DNA of 18,804 nucleotides, from NCBI GenBank assembly GCA_023458835.1, contig JAEWWY010000311.1, forward strand, positions 1 to 18,804, written 5' to 3'. Below the pieces are notes generated by a model. The model ran no database searches. It was not told the DNA's origin and saw only the letters and a list, made by a program, of their open reading frames with translations. Of the stretch, positions 14,423 through 18,804 are shown piece after piece (the stretch's first letter is position 1; every line of letters begins with the position of its first letter). A program made the translations under genes and the position numbers. Source of the stretch: Bacillota bacterium. Its GTDB lineage: Bacteria > Bacillota > Clostridia > Christensenellales > Aristaeellaceae.

Positions 14423-15490
14423 ATGGCATCTGACAGCAGCCGCACAGAGAAGGCGACACCGCACAAACGGGAGGACGAACGAAGGAAAGGCAATATATTC
14501 CAAAGCAAGGATGCCATCAGTTCAATCTCCCTGCTGGCATTTGTCCTGCTGATGAGGATGGCCGGCGGGCCGCTTTTATCCGGCATGAAGCGCGTTTTGC
14601 AGGAGGGCTACGGTTCTTTGGCCACGGTGGATCATCTGACCGCGGTGGATGCCTCCACCATCATGGGCAGGTTTACGCTCAGTGCCCTGATGATGATCCT
14701 GCCCATCAGCGGCTTGGCCATGCTGCTGGGGGTGGTGTTGGGCGGTGTGCAGACGCGCTTCCTGTTTGCGGCAAGCTTATTGAAGCCCAAGCTTTCCAGG
14801 CTGAATCCCATGGCGGGCCTCAAGAACATGTTCTCCGCAAAGTCGCTGGTGGAGCTCATCAAGTCCATCCTGAAAGTAGCCGTCATCGGAGCGATCCTGT
14901 ACAGCGAGATCGTCGGCCGCGTTTTGCAGATCCGCAGCATGCCGCTTGCCACCTTGGAAAGCGGGATCGCTTGGACGGGCGAAGCCGTTTTCTCCATCTC
15001 CGTCAAAATCCTGATGTTTATGGTTGCGCTTGCGGCAGCCGATTACTTTTATCAGTGGTGGGACTATGAGAAACGGATGCGCATGACCAAGCAGGAAATC
15101 CGGGATGAACAAAAGCGCATGGAGGGCAATCCGCAGATCAAGAGCCGGATCAGGGAAGTGCAGCGCAAAATGGCTGTGATGCGCATGATGCAAAAGGTGC
15201 CCAAGGCGGACGTGGTGATCAGGAACCCCACCCACTTCGCGGTGGCGCTCCAGTATGACCCCAAAAAGGACAGGGCGCCGGTTGTGGTGGCCAAGGGGGC
15301 GGACCAGATCGCCCTGACCATCGTCAAAATCGCTCAGGAACATGGCGTGTACGTAACGGAGAACAAGCCGCTGGCCCGGGGCCTGTATGAGGCGGTGGAC
15401 ATCGGGATGCAGATTCCCGAGGCGTTTTACAAGCCTGTGGCCGACATTATTGCTTTCATCTATAAGCTCAAAAAGAGGACCGCCGGATGA
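14423..15490 (+). CDS. flhB: flagellar export switch protein FlhB
   Basis: FlhB, 355 residues, wraps the gate and sets substrate specificity. The N-terminal basic segment (RTEKATPHKREDERRKGNIF) is a FlhB hallmark. Four membrane helices span about residues 30-215. The cytoplasmic domain carries the self-cleavage motif NPTH at residues 268-271, with cleavage expected after N268. Autocleavage and contact with FliK switch export from hook to filament proteins. AAGGGAGGTGAG precedes the ATG. The TGA stop overlaps the flhA start (ATGA), so the two are probably translated as a pair. Confidence 0.98.
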   Translation: MASDSSRTEKATPHKREDERRKGNIFQSKDAISSISLLAFVLLMRMAGGPLLSGMKRVLQEGYGSLATVDHLTAVDASTIMGRFTLSALMMILPISGLAMLLGVVLGGVQTRFLFAASLLKPKLSRLNPMAGLKNMFSAKSLVELIKSILKVAVIGAILYSEIVGRVLQIRSMPLATLESGIAWTGEAVFSISVKILMFMVALAAADYFYQWWDYEKRMRMTKQEIRDEQKRMEGNPQIKSRIREVQRKMAVMRMMQKVPKADVVIRNPTHFAVALQYDPKKDRAPVVVAKGADQIALTIVKIAQEHGVYVTENKPLARGLYEAVDIGMQIPEAFYKPVADIIAFIYKLKKRTAG

Positions 15491-17523
15491 AAAAGCTGTT
15501 TGACAATGTGCTGACTTTATTTTTGATAGGCGTCATATTCCTGTTGATCATTCCCTTGGGCACAGGAGTATTGGACGTGATGCTCATCGTCAACATCGCG
15601 CTGTCGCTGACCATCCTCCTGATAGCCATGCATATCAAGGAAGCGCTGGAGTTTTCGGTGTTTCCCTCAGTGCTGCTGGTTACCACCCTGCTTCGGGTAT
15701 CGCTGAACGTTTCTTCCACGCGGCTGATCCTGGGCAACGGAGGCAACGCGGGAAAGGTCATCCATACCTTCGGCCAGTACGTGATCGGCGGCAACCCGGT
15801 GGTGGGCTTCATCATCTTCCTGATCATCGTGGTGGTGCAGTTTATCGTTATCACCAAAGGCGCCGAGCGCGTGGCGGAAGTGGCGGCCCGCTTTACATTG
15901 GATGCCATGCCCGGCAAGCAGATGGCCATCGACGCAGACCTGAACGCCGGCCTCATCAACGATGAGACCGCGAAGGGCCGGCGGCTGAAAATCCAGCGGG
16001 AATCGGACTTCTACGGCTCCATGGACGGCGCTTCCAAATTCCTCAAGGGCGATGCCATCGTATCGATTATCATCCTGTTCATCAACAGCATCGGCGGCAT
16101 CATCATCGGCATGGTGCAGGGCGGCGGAAGCTTTACCGATGTGCTGAATACCTACATCACCGCCACGGTGGGCGACGGTCTGGTATCCCAGATTCCCGCG
16201 CTTTTGATCTCCACGGCCACGGGCATGGTGGTGACGAGGGCGGCGTCTGTCAACAGCCTGAGCGAGGATCTCAAAACGCAGATCGTTTCCTATCCCATCG
16301 TGCTGACCATCACCGGCGGCGTGCTGATGGCCATGTCGGTGCTTCCCGGTTTCCCGGTGCTTATTCTTTTGACGGTGGGCGGAACGCTGATGCTGCTGGC
16401 TTCCAGGCTGAAAAGAAAGAGGGCGTCGTCGGCCCCTATGCCGGAACCTGATCTGCCTGTCAGCGAAACGGAATTCTATAAGAACACCGACAACATCTAT
16501 TCCCTGCTTTCGGTGGAAGCCATTGAGGTGGAGGTGGGCTACAGCCTGGTTCCGCTGGTAGATGAAAGCAAGGGCGGCAACTTCATCAACCGCGTGGTCA
16601 TGCTGCGCCGGCAGTTTGCGGAGGATATGGGCATGGTAGTGCCGGCCGTCACGCTTAGGGATAATGCCGGGCTTGACATCAACGAATATGTGATCAAGCT
16701 AAAAGGTGAGGAAGTGGCCCGCGGCGAGGTGCTGGCCGATCATTACCTGGCCATGAACGCCATCAGCGACGCGCAGGAAATAGAAGGCATCGATACGCTG
16801 GAACCGGCCTTCAAGCTCCCCGCCAAATGGATCACGGCGGATACCAGGGAATATGCGCAGATGAGCGGCTATACCATCATTGATCCTTTATCGGTGATCA
16901 TCACCCATCTGTCGGAAATCATCAAAAGGCATGCCCACGAGCTGTTTTCCCGCAAGGACCTGATGCATCTTTTGGACAACCTGCGCAAAACCCATAAGGA
17001 GCTGGTGGATGACATTGTGCCAAACGTGGTCCCCCATGTGGAGCTTCAAAAGGTGCTGTGCAACCTTTTGTCCGAGCGGATCCCCATCCGCGATCTGCCC
17101 ACCATTCTGGAAACGCTCAGCGAGCATATGCCTACGGTGAAGGACACGGACCTCTTGACCGAATACGTCCGCCAGGCGCTCAAGCGCACCATCACCCGCA
17201 AGTATGCCCAGGACGGCAACCTGAAGGTGATCACCCTGAATCCCGAAATCGAGAACCTGATCATGAACGGCGTCCGCAAATCCGGCAACAACTCCTACGT
17301 ATCGCTGGAACCGAACGTGCTGCAAAACATTGTGAGTTCCCATATGAAGGAAGAGAACAGGCTCAAGGACCGCCTGGGGGACGTGGTGGTGCTCACTTCG
17401 CCCGTGGTGCGCTGCTATTACAGGCGGCTGATGGACCAGTTCTCCGCGGAAGCGGTGGTGCTTTCCTTCAGCGAGATCAATCAGGATGTGAATATCCAGG
17501 CGCTTGGCACTATTTCGATCTAA
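15487..17523 (+). CDS. flhA: flagellar export gate platform protein FlhA
   Basis: FlhA, 678 residues, forms the nonameric export platform that receives chaperone-substrate complexes. The N-terminal half has about eight membrane helices (to about residue 310). Between them lies the FHIPEP-family signature, RVAEVAARFTLDAMPGKQMA (about residues 128-147) followed by IDADLNAGLI. The C-terminal cytoplasmic domain (about 345-678) holds the docking domains, with SVIITHLSEIIKRHAHEL and RTITRKYAQDGN recognisable. Its start overlaps flhB. In Bacillus flhF and flhG follow, whereas here fliA follows after 37 bases. Confidence 0.98.
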   Translation: MKKLFDNVLTLFLIGVIFLLIIPLGTGVLDVMLIVNIALSLTILLIAMHIKEALEFSVFPSVLLVTTLLRVSLNVSSTRLILGNGGNAGKVIHTFGQYVIGGNPVVGFIIFLIIVVVQFIVITKGAERVAEVAARFTLDAMPGKQMAIDADLNAGLINDETAKGRRLKIQRESDFYGSMDGASKFLKGDAIVSIIILFINSIGGIIIGMVQGGGSFTDVLNTYITATVGDGLVSQIPALLISTATGMVVTRAASVNSLSEDLKTQIVSYPIVLTITGGVLMAMSVLPGFPVLILLTVGGTLMLLASRLKRKRASSAPMPEPDLPVSETEFYKNTDNIYSLLSVEAIEVEVGYSLVPLVDESKGGNFINRVVMLRRQFAEDMGMVVPAVTLRDNAGLDINEYVIKLKGEEVARGEVLADHYLAMNAISDAQEIEGIDTLEPAFKLPAKWITADTREYAQMSGYTIIDPLSVIITHLSEIIKRHAHELFSRKDLMHLLDNLRKTHKELVDDIVPNVVPHVELQKVLCNLLSERIPIRDLPTILETLSEHMPTVKDTDLLTEYVRQALKRTITRKYAQDGNLKVITLNPEIENLIMNGVRKSGNNSYVSLEPNVLQNIVSSHMKEENRLKDRLGDVVVLTSPVVRCYYRRLMDQFSAEAVVLSFSEINQDVNIQALGTISI

Positions 17524-17560
17524 ATATTGCTTCGCCTAGAGCATGGCGGGTGGGAGGAGC

Positions 17561-18334
17561 ATGAACTACTACAAGGATCAGTCGAAAAAGATAGACGAGC
17601 AGACCTGGCAGCGGTACGAAAAGACCAGGGATGTGGGGCTGCGCAACGAAATTCTGATGGCTTACCTGTATATTGTGACCTGCAGCCTCAAACGCTCGCA
17701 AATGATTGCCGCCAACCGGGACGATATGGAGGACCTGGCCAACCATGGCATCCTGGAGCTGATCAACTGCATCGACCGGTACGACTACAAGCGCGGCGTA
17801 CAGTTTGATTCCTTCGCTTCCATCCGGGTGCGCGGCGCCATCATCGATTACCTGCGCAAGAAGGAATGGCTGCCGCGGGATATCCACCAAAAGATCAGGC
17901 TGGCCAACAAAATGAGCCAGCAAATGCAAAACGAGCTGGGCAGGCCCCCGGAGGATGGCGAATTGGCCCAGCGGCTGGACATGACGGAAACGGAGCTGAA
18001 CAGGCTGCGCGTGGATGAAATGAGCTATCATGTGCTGGCGCTGGAGGAGACGCTGCCCCACGGCAACATGTCGGTGATGGACGCCATCGAGGATACCACG
18101 GCCCACACGCCGGAGCACAGGCTTTTGCAAAAGGACTTCAAAAACCAACTGGCCGCTTATATCGATACGCTGGATGAGAAGGAAAGGATCGTCATTTCCC
18201 TGTACTACTACGAAGAGTTGAAGCTTAGGGAAATCGCCTTCGTGCTGGGGCTGACGGTGCCAAGGGTTTCGCAGATCCATTCCAAGGCGCTGTCAAAGCT
18301 CAAGCAGCGGGTTACGGAATATATGAACGAATAA
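17561..18334 (+). CDS. fliA: RNA polymerase sigma-28 factor FliA/SigD
   Basis: The flagellar sigma factor, 257 residues. It directs polymerase to late flagellar, motility and chemotaxis promoters and is normally held inactive by FlgM, which is not in this window. Region 2 is clear: DLANHGILELINCIDRYD, GVQFDSFASIRVRGAIIDYL. Region 3 follows (LGRPPEDGELAQRL). Region 4 contains LDEKERIVISLYYYEEL and the helix-turn-helix at residues 222-244 (LREIAFVLGLTVPRVSQIHS). ATG 17561 is chosen over ATG 17543 because GGGAGGAG immediately precedes it. There is no separate promoter in the 37-base gap, so it probably depends on the operon promoter. Confidence 0.96.
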   Translation: MNYYKDQSKKIDEQTWQRYEKTRDVGLRNEILMAYLYIVTCSLKRSQMIAANRDDMEDLANHGILELINCIDRYDYKRGVQFDSFASIRVRGAIIDYLRKKEWLPRDIHQKIRLANKMSQQMQNELGRPPEDGELAQRLDMTETELNRLRVDEMSYHVLALEETLPHGNMSVMDAIEDTTAHTPEHRLLQKDFKNQLAAYIDTLDEKERIVISLYYYEELKLREIAFVLGLTVPRVSQIHSKALSKLKQRVTEYMNE

Positions 18335-18350
18335 AGGGGGAGGAATCATC

Positions 18351-18804
18351 ATGAACAACGCCGTACACATAGCTACCACCGGGCTTTTGAACAGGTCAAG
18401 GGCGCTGGATGTAACGGCCAACAACCTGGCCAACGCCGGTGTCGCCGGCTTCAAGCGCGAGGAACTGATCACCTCCACTTTCAGTGAGCATGTGATGCTG
18501 CGTGTAGAAGGCGGCGGCGCGGAGGAGATCGGCGCAGGGAACTATGGTGCCATCGGGGATGCGGTCTATGCCGACCTCACCCAGGGCGCGGTGGAAGTGA
18601 CCGGGAGAAGGCTGGATGTTGCCATCCTGGGGGATGGGTTCTTTGCCGTGGAAGACGGGCAGGGCGCGGATGGGCTGACCCGCAACGGCAGCTTCCAAAT
18701 CGACGCGGATGGATATCTTGTAACATCCGGCGGCGCTTATGTGCTGTCACAAAACGGCCGCCTGCAATTGGACGAAGGCGAGATTGCCATCACCGAATCA
18801 GGGG
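18351..18804 (+). CDS. FlgF/FlgG-family flagellar rod protein (3' end outside window)
   Basis: An open frame starts at ATG 18351 after GGGGGAGG (about 18336-18343) and continues through the window edge: 151 complete codons plus one base. The N-terminus has the axial protein signature (ALDVTANNLANAGVAGFKRE). The middle has the rod-protein motif LDVAILGDGFFAVEDG and then LTRNGSFQIDADGYLVTSGG, shared by FlgF and FlgG. FlgF (FlhO of Bacillus) is the more likely identity because in Clostridia flgF and flgG usually follow fliA in that order, but the C-terminus is needed. It would be a distal or proximal rod subunit exported by the same machinery. Confidence 0.9.
   Translation, partial: MNNAVHIATTGLLNRSRALDVTANNLANAGVAGFKREELITSTFSEHVMLRVEGGGAEEIGAGNYGAIGDAVYADLTQGAVEVTGRRLDVAILGDGFFAVEDGQGADGLTRNGSFQIDADGYLVTSGGAYVLSQNGRLQLDEGEIAITESG

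Noticed and set aside
415..18804. Insertion sequences, CRISPR arrays, tRNA or rRNA genes, and frameshifted genes
   Set aside because: None seen. All flagellar genes are intact and of normal length, and the only repeats are the fliY linker arrays and the short motif around fliE.

Overview
The window is one long, same-strand flagellar assembly operon preceded by a 5' regulatory leader. Gene content and order (flgB-flgC-fliE-fliF-fliG-fliH-fliI-fliJ-fliK-flgD-flgE-flbD-fliM-fliY-fliO-fliP-fliQ-fliR-flhB-flhA-fliA-flgF/G) match the fla operon of Firmicutes. A FliY with CheC-type phosphatase sites, a 264-residue-class minimal FlgE, strong GGAGG ribosome binding sites and an adjacent flbD (swrD) all fit Bacillota, probably class Clostridia. 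Coding DNA is fairly GC-rich and the leader is AT-rich. I cannot assign a genus.

Positions 1-414 carry no supported gene. They hold a near-consensus sigma-A promoter (TTGACA, 16 nt, TATACT with an extended -10), then a predicted transcript that starts directly on a GC-rich foldable domain (about 120-204) that I do not recognise, and then a cyclic-di-GMP-I (GEMM-I) riboswitch (about 250-323). A small terminator-like hairpin with a T6 run overlaps the 3' end of the aptamer. Two RNA domains therefore sit between the promoter and flgB.

Positions 415-6773 encode the proximal rod and basal body (FlgB, FlgC, FliE, FliF), the rotor protein FliG, and the export ATPase complex (FliH, FliI, FliJ). Positions 6808-9741 encode hook-building proteins (FliK, FlgD, FlgE) and the small FlbD/SwrD protein. 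Positions 9744-12127 encode the switch proteins FliM and FliY. Positions 12162-17523 encode the membrane export gate (FliO, FliP, FliQ, FliR, FlhB, FlhA). Positions 17561-18334 encode sigma-28 (FliA/SigD), and a FlgF/FlgG-family rod gene runs off the right edge. Five junctions overlap (fliF/fliG, fliG/fliH, fliI/fliJ, fliO/fliP, flhB/flhA) and the other spacers are 2-62 nt, so one transcript with translational coupling is likely. I found no convincing internal promoter or terminator.

Compared with the Bacillus subtilis operon, this one lacks ylxF/motE, fliL, cheY, flhF, flhG and the cheB-A-W-C-D block. It is a compact structural and export operon in which the promoter and riboswitch at the front would control sigma-28 about 17.4 kb downstream. 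The points most worth a second look are the unidentified first leader domain in tandem with a GEMM-I aptamer that has an atypical P2 loop, the tandem-repeat Pro/Ala linker in FliY, and the missing fliL and chemotaxis genes.
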